From Frigoribacterium faeni (lineage in GTDB: Bacteria; Actinomycetota; Actinomycetes; Actinomycetales; Microbacteriaceae), in the NCBI RefSeq assembly GCF_007988805.1, contig NZ_BJUV01000006.1, positions 62,001 through 126,000 on the forward strand: a stretch of 64,000 nt of DNA. The letters are read 5' to 3'. The notes under the pieces were generated by a model. The model did no database searches. It was given only the letters and a program-made list of their open reading frames with translations, and had not been told where the DNA came from. Every line of letters begins with the position of its first letter. The first letter of the stretch is position 1. Positions 17,745 to 24,994 of this stretch are shown here, piece by piece. The position numbers were made by a program, and so were the translations under genes.

Positions 17745-18932
17745 TCAGGCCCGTTCGCAGAGCAGCGCGGTGTGCCGTCCGGCCACCCGCGTGAGGACGA
17801 GCGTGGCCGACCCGGAGCCCTGCAGCGAGAGCCTCTTCCGGAACGTGGCGGGGTCGACGTCGACGCCGCGCTTCTTGATCTCGAGCCGACCGATGCCCCG
17901 CGACCGCAGCTCGCGCTTCAGCGTGCGCTCGTCGAGGGGCAACGTCTCGAGCACGCGGAACCCCTGGGCGAACGGCGTCTCGACCCGCTCGTCGCTGCTG
18001 AGCCACGCGATGTCGCGGCTGATGGTCCTGGCGTCGATCGACCGGGCAAGGTCGCCGATCAGCCGCGCGCGGATGACGGCGCCGTCGGGCTCGTAGATCC
18101 ATTCGCCGAGGTCGCCGACCTCCACGTCCTCCGAGTCGGCCGGTGCCGTGAGCTCCGCCGCCCCGGAGGCGCTGATCACGAGTGCGGACCGGCCCACCCC
18201 GGCACGGGCGAGCGGCCCGAACCAGACGCCCGCCTCGACGACGTCGCGGTCGACCGAGATCCACTGGCACTCGGCGTCGCGGGGGAGCAGGTCACGGTCG
18301 ACGCCCGGACCCAGCTTCACGCCGGTCGGCAGACGTTCGGCGTAGCCGAACGCGACCTCGAGCGAGGGCGACCAGTCGGCGGGGTCGGCGATGCGCTTCG
18401 TGGCGCTGTGGCCGCTCGTGCGTCGGGCCGGGTCGAGGAAGACGCCCTGAACGTCGGTCAGATCGGCCGTCTCCGCGTCTCCCTGCCGGACTCGTGACGA
18501 GGGCCAGGGGGACAGGTTGTAGGAGGCGATGGCGGCGGTGACCTCGTCGCGGTCGACGGCGAGCACATCGAGATCGAGCGCGGCGAAGGCCAGCGCGTCG
18601 CCACCGATGCCGCAGCCGAGGTCGGCGACGCTGGTCAGCCCGGCCGACCGGTAGCGGTCGGCATGGCGGGCGGCCACGTTCAGGCGGGTGGCCTGCTCGA
18701 GACCGGCCTCGGTGAACAGCATGCGGCTCGCGAACTCGCCGAACTTGGCCTCGGCCCTGGCCCGGAGGCGCGCCTGGGTCAGCACGGCCGACACGCGCTC
18801 GGGCGGGTGCCCCTGTCGGCGGAGCGCGGCGACCGACGAGACGACGTCGTCCGAGGCGCGCCACGGCGGGAGCGAGTCGAGCAGCCGCAGCCCCTCGGGT
18901 GAGAGGACTTCGAGCAGCTCGGAGGCATCCAT
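17745..18932 (-). CDS. THUMP-like class I SAM methyltransferase
   Basis: The 395-residue protein carries a SAM-binding glycine motif, VADLGCGIGGDALAFA (near residue 97), and later VFLDPARRT. Its C-terminal domain (LPLDERTLKRELRSRGIGRLEIKKRGVDVDP) resembles the THUMP-like domain of this actinobacterial methyltransferase family. The substrate is unknown; RNA is plausible. The start was set at the ATG giving MDASELLEVL; an upstream ATG at 18992 would overlap the groES control region. The gene is divergent from groES, with 164 bases between the start codons. Confidence 0.75.
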   Translation of the reverse strand: MDASELLEVLSPEGLRLLDSLPPWRASDDVVSSVAALRRQGHPPERVSAVLTQARLRARAEAKFGEFASRMLFTEAGLEQATRLNVAARHADRYRSAGLTSVADLGCGIGGDALAFAALDLDVLAVDRDEVTAAIASYNLSPWPSSRVRQGDAETADLTDVQGVFLDPARRTSGHSATKRIADPADWSPSLEVAFGYAERLPTGVKLGPGVDRDLLPRDAECQWISVDRDVVEAGVWFGPLARAGVGRSALVISASGAAELTAPADSEDVEVGDLGEWIYEPDGAVIRARLIGDLARSIDARTISRDIAWLSSDERVETPFAQGFRVLETLPLDERTLKRELRSRGIGRLEIKKRGVDVDPATFRKRLSLQGSGSATLVLTRVAGRHTALLCERA

Positions 18933-18985
18933 GCGATCCAGTCTCGCGCATCGGAGCTCGCCGCTCCTGCCGACGGCCGTCGCGA

Positions 18986-19012
18986 TTGGCACTCGGATTG
19001 ACCGAGTGCCAG
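18986..19012 (+). promoter_or_regulatory. CIRCE operator 1 (HrcA site)
   Basis: TTGGCACTC, nine bases, then GAGTGCCAG: the CIRCE layout (consensus TTAGCACTC-N9-GAGTGCTAA) with small changes in the outer arms. The nine-base spacer contains the groES -35 element, so HrcA bound here should block polymerase directly. Confidence 0.85.
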
Positions 19013-19026
19013 CGACGCTCTAGAGT
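18998..19026 (+). promoter_or_regulatory. groES promoter
   Basis: TTGACC (18998-19003) and TAGAGT (19021-19026) are 17 bases apart, a strong housekeeping-type promoter. The -35 box lies inside the first CIRCE and the second CIRCE begins just after the -10 box. Confidence 0.8.
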
Positions 19027-19030
19027 GTTT

Positions 19031-19057
19031 CTGGCACTCGCACGTGGCAAGTGCCAA
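19031..19057 (+). promoter_or_regulatory. CIRCE operator 2 (HrcA site)
   Basis: CTGGCACTC, nine bases, then AAGTGCCAA gives a second CIRCE-type inverted repeat around the predicted transcription start. With the first copy it indicates double HrcA control. Confidence 0.8.
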
Positions 19058-19096
19058 CCCACGTTTTTCGAAGTTCCGAGAAAGTAGAGGTCAACC

Positions 19097-19393
19097 GTGT
19101 CGGTCTCCATCAAGCCGCTCGAAGATCGCATCGTCATCCAGCAGGTCGAAGCCGAGCAGACCACGGCTTCCGGCCTGGTGATCCCCGACACCGCCAAGGA
19201 GAAGCCCCAGGAGGGCGAGGTCGTGGCGGTCGGACCGGGTCGCATCGACGACAACGGCAACCGCGTCCCCCTCGACGTCGCCGTCGGCGACAAGGTCATC
19301 TACAGCAAGTACGGCGGAACCGAGGTCAAGTACGGCGGAGAGGACTTCCTCGTCCTCTCGGCTCGTGACGTCCTCGCCGTCGTCGTCCGCTAG
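19097..19393 (+). CDS. groES: Co-chaperonin GroES
   Basis: The 98-residue product opens [35 protein letters not shown] and has the mobile-loop and [25 protein letters not shown] signatures. As a heptamer it caps GroEL to close the folding chamber. The GTG start is preceded by AGAAAGTAGAGG. No groEL follows: a terminator and then rarD come next, so this is a stand-alone groES, and a GroEL gene must lie elsewhere. HrcA/CIRCE control means it should rise on heat shock. Confidence 0.97.
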   Translation: MSVSIKPLEDRIVIQQVEAEQTTASGLVIPDTAKEKPQEGEVVAVGPGRIDDNGNRVPLDVAVGDKVIYSKYGGTEVKYGGEDFLVLSARDVLAVVVR

Positions 19394-19409
19394 CCGGATC
19401 CGCTTCACC

Positions 19410-19437
19410 GAGAACCCCCGCTTCGGCGGGGGTTCTC
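19410..19437 (+). terminator. Terminator after groES
   Basis: A perfect 12-base stem (GAGAACCCCCGC/GCGGGGGTTCTC) is closed by a stable TTCG tetraloop, directly after groES. Confidence 0.9.
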
Positions 19438-19602
19438 GTCGTTTCCGGTGCTTTCGTTCCTCCGCGGCGGCCCGGCGCGGCCCGGCGGCCCGGCGCGGCG
19501 TGGCATGTGCATGCAGCCCGTGGACTCGTGTCCGGGTCAGGACGGCAGCAGAACGCGCCACTCTGGCAGAGGTGGACGTGTCGCGGTGTCGGAGGGCCGC
19601 CC

Positions 19603-19608
19603 TAGAGT
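19603..19608 (+). promoter_or_regulatory. -10 box for leaderless rarD
   Basis: TAGAGT ends 6 bases before the GTG start of rarD; no Shine-Dalgarno sequence fits between. Confidence 0.55.
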
Positions 19609-19614
19609 CGTGAG

Positions 19615-20640
19615 GTGACCGCCAGCCCGCCCCGCGCCTCCTCCGCTTCCATCCCCTCCGCCGGGGCAGTCGAGGCCGCCGCCACGCCGCCCGGCGCGCC
19701 CGGCCCCGGTGCCGGCGCGGGTCTCGGCTTCGCCCTCGGCGCCTACGGGCTCTGGGGCGTCCTGCCGGTGTTCTTCCTGTTGATGTCGCCGTCGGGCCCG
19801 TTCGAGATCGTGGCCTGGCGCATCGTCTTCTCGCTGGTCTTCTGCGTCGTCCTGCTCGCCGTCACGCGCGGGTTCCCGTCGTTCGTGGCGCTGCTGCGCC
19901 AACCGCGGCTGGTCGCGACCATGGGGCTCGCCGGTGCGCTCATCGTCGTCAACTGGACGACCTTCATCGTGGCGACCCTCGCCGGGCACGTGGTCGAGGC
20001 GGCCCTCGGGTACTTCATGAACCCCATCGTCACGATCCTGCTCGCGGTGGTCGTGCTGCGCGAGCGCCTCCGACCCGCCCAGTGGGTGGCGGTCGGGCTC
20101 AGCGTCGTCGCCGTCGCCGTGATCGTCGTCGGAACGGGCCGGGTGCCGTGGGTGTCGCTCGTGCTCGCGTTCTCGTTCGGTCTCTACGGGCTGGTCAAGA
20201 AGCAGGTCGGCGGGCGCGTCGACGCCATCGGCGGTCTCACCCTCGAGACGATGCTGCTCACCCCCGTGGCGGCGGCCGCGCTCGTGGTCATGGGCGTCAC
20301 CGGCATCGGGGGCGGGCTCGTCTTCGGCACCGTCGGCGTGCTGCACACGCTCACCGTGATCAGCTCGGGCATCGTGACCGCCGTGCCGCTGCTCTTCTTC
20401 GCGGCGGCGACCCGCCGACTGCCGCTGGCGACGATCGGGCTCACCCAGTACCTCGCACCCGTGCTGCAGCTGATCGTCGGCGTCGTGCTGCTGCACGAGG
20501 AGATGCCCGTCACGAGGTGGATCGGGTTCGCCATCGTCTGGCTCGCGCTGATCGTGCTCACCGTCGACGTGATCGTGAATTCGCGACGCCAGCGCAACCC
20601 TGAGTCGATGTCACGAATTGCTAACGAAACCCCTGAGTGA
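19615..20640 (+). CDS. rarD: RarD-type EamA family transporter
   Basis: The 341-residue membrane protein has about ten hydrophobic helices in two EamA repeats. The RarD features include GAYGLWGVLPVFF, PFEIVAWRIVFSL, NWTTFIVAT, EAALGYFMNPI and the late LTQYLAPVLQ. The family moves small metabolites; in E. coli RarD is linked to chloramphenicol sensitivity. About 35 Ala/Pro/Gly-rich residues precede the first helix. The leaderless GTG start is supported by TAGAGT 6 bases upstream. The substrate is not predictable. Confidence 0.88.
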   Translation: MTASPPRASSASIPSAGAVEAAATPPGAPGPGAGAGLGFALGAYGLWGVLPVFFLLMSPSGPFEIVAWRIVFSLVFCVVLLAVTRGFPSFVALLRQPRLVATMGLAGALIVVNWTTFIVATLAGHVVEAALGYFMNPIVTILLAVVVLRERLRPAQWVAVGLSVVAVAVIVVGTGRVPWVSLVLAFSFGLYGLVKKQVGGRVDAIGGLTLETMLLTPVAAAALVVMGVTGIGGGLVFGTVGVLHTLTVISSGIVTAVPLLFFAAATRRLPLATIGLTQYLAPVLQLIVGVVLLHEEMPVTRWIGFAIVWLALIVLTVDVIVNSRRQRNPESMSRIANETPE

Positions 20641-20705
20641 CGACCAGAACACACGCCAGAAACAATCCAGCCCTAGTTTCGACTCAATCGCGAGGACCGT
20701 CTGCC

Positions 20706-20711
20706 TAGTGT
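20706..20711 (+). promoter_or_regulatory. Putative -10 box, livJ-like gene
   Basis: TAGTGT fits the TANNNT pattern 37 bases before the ATG; an AAAGGGA ribosome-binding site lies in between. The DNA just upstream (20580-20690) is less GC-rich than its surroundings, as expected of a promoter. Confidence 0.4.
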
Positions 20712-20748
20712 CGGTCCGGCTCTCCGCGCTTCACGAAAGGGACTACGG

Positions 20749-22086
20749 ATGATCCGATCCACCAAAGGCCTGAAGGCCCTGGCGCTCGCAGGGGCCGCCT
20801 CGGTCTTGCTCGCCGCCTGTTCGTCGACGTCGTCGGCTCCTGAGGACGGCGGCTCGTCGTCGCCGTCGGCTTCGCAGAAGGCCGACCCCGCAGCATCGTG
20901 CGAGGCTCCCAGCAGCCCCGGACAGGACGCACTCCGCATCGGCACGATCCTGCCGAACACGGGCACCCTCGCCTACCTCGCCCCGCCCGCCGAGGCCGGC
21001 ATAGGCCTCGCCGTCGAGGACATCAACGCCGCCGGCGGCGTCCTCGACCAGGACGTCACCGTCGAGCCCCGCACCGACTCGGGCGACAGCAACGACCTCA
21101 CCGTGTCGAGCGCTGCAGCGACGCAGCTGATCGACGCGAAGGTCCCGGTCGCGATCGGCGCCGAGTCGTCGAGCGTCACGCTCAACGTCATCGACCAGCT
21201 GACCGCCGCCTGCATCGTCGAGATCTCGCCGGCCAACACGGCCTCCGCGCTCAGCGGGTACTCGTCGTACTACTTCCGCACCGCTCCGCCGGACTCCGTG
21301 CAGGGCTCGGCGCTCGGCACGCAGATCGTCAACGACGGCCGCGCCAACGTCGCCTTCCTCGTCTTCAACGACACCTACGGCACCGGTCTCCGTGACGCCG
21401 TGCAGGAGTCGGTCGAGGCGTCCGGCGGCAGCGTCGTCTACGGCGGCACCGGCGAAGGCCAGGAGTTCCCTCCCGGTCAGACGACCTTCTCGTCCGAGGT
21501 GACGGCGGCTCTGGCCACCGACCCCGACGCGATCGTCATCCTCGCCTTCGACGAGACCAAGTCGATCGTCCCCGAGCTCGTCGCTCAGGGTGCTGACATG
21601 ACCTCGATCTACATGTCGGACGGCAACACGGCCGACTACAGCGAGGACTTCGACCCGGGCACCCTCGAGGGCGCTCAGGGCACGATCCCCGGCGCGTTCC
21701 CCTCGACCGACCTGCAGAAGCGCTTCAGCGACTTCTACCAGGAGAGCGCCGGCTCGGCCCTGACCGACTACTCGTACGCACAGGAGTCGTACGACGCCAC
21801 CATGCTCGCCGCGCTCGCCGCGGTGAAGGGCGGCGGAACCGACTCGGGCACCATCCAGGCCAACATGGCTGCGGTGTCCGGCGCCGACGGCGGTACCGAG
21901 TGCACCACCTTCGCCGACTGCAAGACGGCGATCGAGGCCGGTGACGACATCCACTACACCGGTCCCTCCGGCATCGGACCGTTCGACGACCAGAACGACC
22001 CGTCGAGCGCCTTCATCGGCATCTACAAGTTCGACGCCGACAACAAGATCGTCTACCAGACGGCGGTCGAGGGCACGGTCCAGTAA
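20749..22086 (+). CDS. Branched-chain amino-acid ABC binding lipoprotein
   Basis: The 445-residue protein has a lipoprotein signal peptide with lipobox LAAC (Cys24), so it is anchored outside the membrane. The mature part is a LivJ/LivK-type periplasmic-binding fold (Peripla_BP_6): LRIGTILPNTGTLAYLAPPAEAG, AVEDINAAGGV, and the hinge YGTGLRDAVQESVEASGG. It should capture an amino acid or similar ligand for the permease encoded by livH-livM-livG-livF. Unusually, those genes lie on the opposite strand and converge on this one across a repeat region. The ligand is unknown. Confidence 0.9.
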   Translation: MIRSTKGLKALALAGAASVLLAACSSTSSAPEDGGSSSPSASQKADPAASCEAPSSPGQDALRIGTILPNTGTLAYLAPPAEAGIGLAVEDINAAGGVLDQDVTVEPRTDSGDSNDLTVSSAAATQLIDAKVPVAIGAESSSVTLNVIDQLTAACIVEISPANTASALSGYSSYYFRTAPPDSVQGSALGTQIVNDGRANVAFLVFNDTYGTGLRDAVQESVEASGGSVVYGGTGEGQEFPPGQTTFSSEVTAALATDPDAIVILAFDETKSIVPELVAQGADMTSIYMSDGNTADYSEDFDPGTLEGAQGTIPGAFPSTDLQKRFSDFYQESAGSALTDYSYAQESYDATMLAALAAVKGGGTDSGTIQANMAAVSGADGGTECTTFADCKTAIEAGDDIHYTGPSGIGPFDDQNDPSSAFIGIYKFDADNKIVYQTAVEGTVQ

Positions 22087-22106
22087 CACGACCTGTCTCA
22101 CTCTGC

Positions 22107-22138
22107 GGAGGCCCCGGCGCGACAGCGTCGGGGCCTCC
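22107..22138 (+). terminator. Terminator after livJ-like gene
   Basis: GGAGGCCCCGGCGC and GCGTCGGGGCCTCC form a 14-base stem (one mismatch) with a 4-base loop, 21 bases after the stop codon. Confidence 0.85.
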
Positions 22139-22165
22139 GTCGTGCGCCCGCCCGTCGGCGTCTGC

Positions 22166-22223
22166 TCGAGTGGTCAGAAGATGCTCTTCGTGGCGCGGTG
22201 AAGAGCATCTTCCGACCACTCGA
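22166..22223. repeat. Long palindrome, copy A
   Basis: Two 24-base arms (22166-22189 and 22200-22223) flank a 10-base loop GTGGCGCGGT. The arms are complementary except for one A-C mismatch. Each arm contains the smaller palindrome GAAGATGCTCTTC (or its complement), so each could also fold on its own. The flanks CGGCGTCTG and TCGTGGTGCGGG are shared with copies B and C. Confidence 0.95.
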
Positions 22224-22273
22224 TCGTGGTGCGGGCGCGTGAGGGGCGCGAGGGGCACGGTGGCGTGGGGTGG

Positions 22274-22347
22274 GCGCGAGGGGCGCGTGGTGCACGTGAG
22301 GGCGTCGTGGGGGCGCGAAGGTCACGGTGGCGTGGGGCGGGCGCGAG
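22274..22347. repeat. 74-base direct repeat, first copy
   Basis: This G-rich block is repeated base for base 140 bases further on at 22414-22487. It contains GTGGTGCACGTGAGGGCG. Confidence 0.9.
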
Positions 22348-22358
22348 GGGCGCGGGGT

Positions 22359-22406
22359 GGGCGTGTGGAGGTGTGAGGCGTGGCGTGGGGCGCGTGAGAG
22401 GGGCGC
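22359..22406. repeat. 48-base direct repeat, first copy
   Basis: This block (starts GGGCGTGTGGAGGTGTGAGG) recurs at 22662-22709. It lies between the two copies of the 74-base repeat. Confidence 0.88.
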
Positions 22407-22413
22407 TAGGGGC

Positions 22414-22487
22414 GCGCGAGGGGCGCGTGGTGCACGTGAGGGCGTCGTGGGGGCGCGAAGGTCACGGTGGCGTGGGGCGGGCGCGAG
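22414..22487. repeat. 74-base direct repeat, second copy
   Basis: Exact second copy of 22274-22347. It runs into a very G-rich stretch (22473-22516) with many GGG runs. Confidence 0.9.
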
Positions 22488-22524
22488 CGGGCGCGGGCGC
22501 GGGGGCGGGCGCGGGCGTCCCTCG

Positions 22525-22574
22525 CGACGAGCGTCCAGGGGCGTCGCCCGCGACGAACCCTGGTCGGCGTCTGC
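22525..22574. repeat. 50-base lead block before copy B
   Basis: This block (starts CGACGAGCGTCCAGGGGCGT) abuts palindrome B and recurs with a few changes at 22779-22828 before palindrome C. It shows that B and C share a composite unit of about 110 bases; copy A lacks most of it. Confidence 0.85.
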
Positions 22575-22632
22575 TCGAGTGGTCAGAAGATGCTCTTCGT
22601 GGCGCGGTGAAGAGCATCTTCCGACCACTCGA
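22575..22632. repeat. Long palindrome, copy B
   Basis: Identical over all 58 bases to copy A, including the 10-base loop and the single A-C mismatch between arms. The downstream flank diverges within about 20 bases. Confidence 0.95.
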
Positions 22633-22661
22633 TCGTGGTGCGGGCACAAGGGGCGCTTGGC

Positions 22662-22709
22662 GGGCGTGTGGAGGTGTGAGGCGTGGCGTGGGGCGCGTGA
22701 GAGGGGCGC
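22662..22709. repeat. 48-base direct repeat, second copy
   Basis: Second copy of 22359-22406, 30 bases after palindrome B. Confidence 0.88.
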
Positions 22710-22778
22710 GAGCGGGCGTGGGGGTGCGATGGCGTGGGCGCCCCCGAGACGAGCGTCCGCGGCGTGAGACGCTCCCGA

Positions 22779-22828
22779 CGACGAGCGTGCAGGGGCGTCG
22801 ACCGCGCCGAACCCTGGCCGGCGTCTGA
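22779..22828. repeat. 50-base lead block before copy C
   Basis: Variant of 22525-22574. It carries a few substitutions, whereas the palindrome that follows is nearly unchanged. Confidence 0.82.
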
Positions 22829-22888
22829 TCGAGTGGTCAGAAGATGCTCTTCGTGGCGCGGGGAAGAGCATCTTCCGACCACTCGATC
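22827..22888. repeat. Long palindrome, copy C
   Basis: Same element as A and B, with arms lengthened to 26 bases because GATC pairs with GATC at the outer ends. The loop reads GTGGCGCGGG (last base G instead of T). The same A-C mismatch is kept. Confidence 0.95.
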
Positions 22889-23021
22889 GTGCGGCGGGTA
22901 CGAGAGGCGCGAGAGGCGTGCGGGGGCGTGAGGCTCGCGCGACGTACGTGGGCGTGGGTGCCCCTCCGGGCGACGCCCGCCCCGCACCGCTCCGCCCAGC
23001 CCCCCCGCCTCCACACACGAA

Positions 23022-23054
23022 GGAGGCCCCGCACGGCGAGCGTGCGGGGCCTCC
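23022..23054 (-). terminator. Terminator after livF
   Basis: GGAGGCCCCGCACG and its complement form a perfect 14-base stem with a 5-base loop, 31 bases past the livF stop on the minus strand. Its GGAGGCCCC arm resembles that of the livJ terminator at the other side of the repeat region. Confidence 0.85.
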
Positions 23055-23084
23055 GGGGTGCGCGCAGGGCACGCGATGCGCGGG

Positions 23085-23873
23085 TCAGTGCGAGTCGTCG
23101 ACGTCCTTCGCGAGGGTGCCGAGGTAGAGCTCGATGACCTTGGGGTCGTCGGCCAGCTCGCGGCCGGTGCCCGAGTAGGCGTTGCGGCCCTGGTCGAGCA
23201 CATAGCCGCGGTCGCAGATCTGCAGGCAGCGGCGGGCGTTCTGCTCGACCATGATCACCGAGACGCCGGCCTTGTTGATGCGGCGGGTGCGGATGAAGGT
23301 CTCGTCCTGCCGGACCGGCGAGAGTCCGGCGGACGGCTCGTCGAGCAGCAGCACCTTCGGGTCCATCATCAGCGCGCGCGCCATGGCGACCGACTGCCGC
23401 TCGCCGCCCGAGAGCGAACCGGCCCGCTGGCCGCGGCGGTCGCCGAGCACCGGGAACAGGTCGTAGATGTACTCGAGCCGCTCGGCGAACTTCTTGGGGC
23501 GGAGGAACATCCCCATCTGCAGGTTCTCCTCGATGGTGAGCGAGGGGAACACGTTGTTGGTCTGCGGCACGAAGCCCACGCCGGCCTGCACCAGCTTGTT
23601 GGCCTTCAGGTTCGTGATGTCCTCGCCGCCGAGCGTGACCGCTCCGGAGTGGATCTTCACCAGCCCGAAGAGCGCCTTCAGCAGAGTCGACTTGCCGGCG
23701 CCGTTCGGGCCGATGATGCCGATCAGCTCGCCCGGGTAGCAGACCAGGTCGCAGCCGTTGAGGATGTTGACCCCGGGCAGGTAGCCCGCCACGAGGTCGC
23801 TGGCGTTCATGATCGGTTCGATGCCCGCGAACTTCTCGGTTCCCGGGTGCATCTGGGTGGTCGAGGCGCTCAT
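23085..23873 (-). CDS. livF: Branched-chain amino-acid ABC ATPase LivF
   Basis: The 262-residue ATPase has Walker A GPNGAGKST near residue 55, signature LSGGERQSVAMARALM, Walker B VLLLDEPSAGL and the H-loop region VIMVEQNA. The VEQNA(R) motif is typical of LivF. It should couple ATP hydrolysis to uptake through LivH/LivM. Its ATG overlaps the end of livG by four bases. It is the last gene of the livH-livM-livG-livF operon. Confidence 0.93.
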   Translation of the reverse strand: MSASTTQMHPGTEKFAGIEPIMNASDLVAGYLPGVNILNGCDLVCYPGELIGIIGPNGAGKSTLLKALFGLVKIHSGAVTLGGEDITNLKANKLVQAGVGFVPQTNNVFPSLTIEENLQMGMFLRPKKFAERLEYIYDLFPVLGDRRGQRAGSLSGGERQSVAMARALMMDPKVLLLDEPSAGLSPVRQDETFIRTRRINKAGVSVIMVEQNARRCLQICDRGYVLDQGRNAYSGTGRELADDPKVIELYLGTLAKDVDDSH

Positions 23874-24994
23874 GCCTTCTTGTCTCCGGTCTGCTGGTCG
23901 TCCGCCGCGTTCGTGGCGGCCGGGGTCGAGGGGTCGGGCTCGCCGGGCAGGTCGCGTCCGGGGACGCCGCCGGCCGAGGAGGCGCTGGTCGCGTCGTCCG
24001 CACGAGCCGCGTCCTCCGCGGCCACCTCCTGCTCGAGCTCCTCGAGCACGGCGTCGGTGAGCAGCGCATCGTCGCCCAGGTCGGTGTCGTGGTGGGCGCC
24101 GAGGTAGGCGTCGATGACGGCCTGGTCGTCCATCACGGTGTCGGCGGGGCCCTCGGCGACGACCTTGCCCTCGGCCATGACGATGACCCAGTCCGAGATG
24201 TGCCGGACCATGTGCATGTCGTGCTCGACGAAGAGCACCGTGGTGCCCTCGTCGCGCAGCGACTGGATGTGACCGAGCAGCGACTGCGTCAGGGCCGGGT
24301 TGACCCCGGCCATCGGCTCGTCGAGCATGATCATCTCGGGGTCGCTCATGAGGGCGCGGGCCATCTCGAGGAGCTTCCGCTGGCCGCCCGAGAGGCTGCC
24401 GGCGTAGTCGTCCTTCTTCTCGTGCAGCTTGAACCGTTTGAGCAGGTCCTCGGCCTTGGCCGTGATCTCCCGCTCGCGGGCCTTCCAGAGCGGGGGGATG
24501 ATCCCGACGAAGAAGTTCTCACCCGGCTGGTCGCGGGCGCCGAGCAGCATGTTCTGCATGACGGTGAGGCGCGACAGGGCCTTGGTCAGCTGGAACGTGC
24601 GCACCATGCCGGCGCGGGCCACCTTGGCCGCGCCGACGTTGCCCATCGGCTTGCCGTTGAAGACCCACTTGGCCGTCCCGTCGCCGCGGTTGAACGTGGT
24701 CGGCGCGGAGGAGGCCTTGTCGAAGCCGGTCAGCAGGTTGAAGAAGGTCGTCTTGCCGGCCCCGTTCGGGCCGATCAGCGCCGTGATCGCGCCGCGCTGC
24801 ACCTCCACGTGTCCTACGTCGACGGCGGTCATGCCGCCGAAGCGACGGACCACGTTGTCGACCGTGAGGATCGGGTCGGGCTTGGTCGATCCGGGGGTGC
24901 GGTCGACGCTTCCGAGCTTGCCGCGGAGGACGTCGCGGTCGTAGTCGTAGCCGGCCTTGCGGGCCCGGCCACCGGTCGTGGTTGTCTCAGACAC
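23870..24994 (-). CDS. livG: Branched-chain amino-acid ABC ATPase LivG
   Basis: The 374-residue ATPase has Walker A GPNGAGKTT near residue 76, LSGGQRKLLEMARALM, IMLDEPMAGVNP and the LivG-type VEHDMHMV. The family is usually about 255-300 residues. Here an extra N-terminal segment of about 40 residues and a C-terminal acidic, Ala-rich tail of about 85 residues (from about 290) are added; both look disordered. It overlaps livM by eight bases and livF by four, so the three are translationally coupled. Confidence 0.92.
   Translation of the reverse strand: MSETTTTGGRARKAGYDYDRDVLRGKLGSVDRTPGSTKPDPILTVDNVVRRFGGMTAVDVGHVEVQRGAITALIGPNGAGKTTFFNLLTGFDKASSAPTTFNRGDGTAKWVFNGKPMGNVGAAKVARAGMVRTFQLTKALSRLTVMQNMLLGARDQPGENFFVGIIPPLWKAREREITAKAEDLLKRFKLHEKKDDYAGSLSGGQRKLLEMARALMSDPEMIMLDEPMAGVNPALTQSLLGHIQSLRDEGTTVLFVEHDMHMVRHISDWVIVMAEGKVVAEGPADTVMDDQAVIDAYLGAHHDTDLGDDALLTDAVLEELEQEVAAEDAARADDATSASSAGGVPGRDLPGEPDPSTPAATNAADDQQTGDKKA

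Noticed and set aside
22150-22895. CRISPR array
   Set aside because: Only three palindromes with spacings of about 409 and 254 bases, direct repeats of differing lengths between them, and no cas genes.
22098-23072. A 324-codon minus-strand frame across the palindrome region
   Set aside because: Composition is Pro/Arg/Ala/Ser low complexity made by the C-rich strand of the repeats; no ribosome-binding site or domain.
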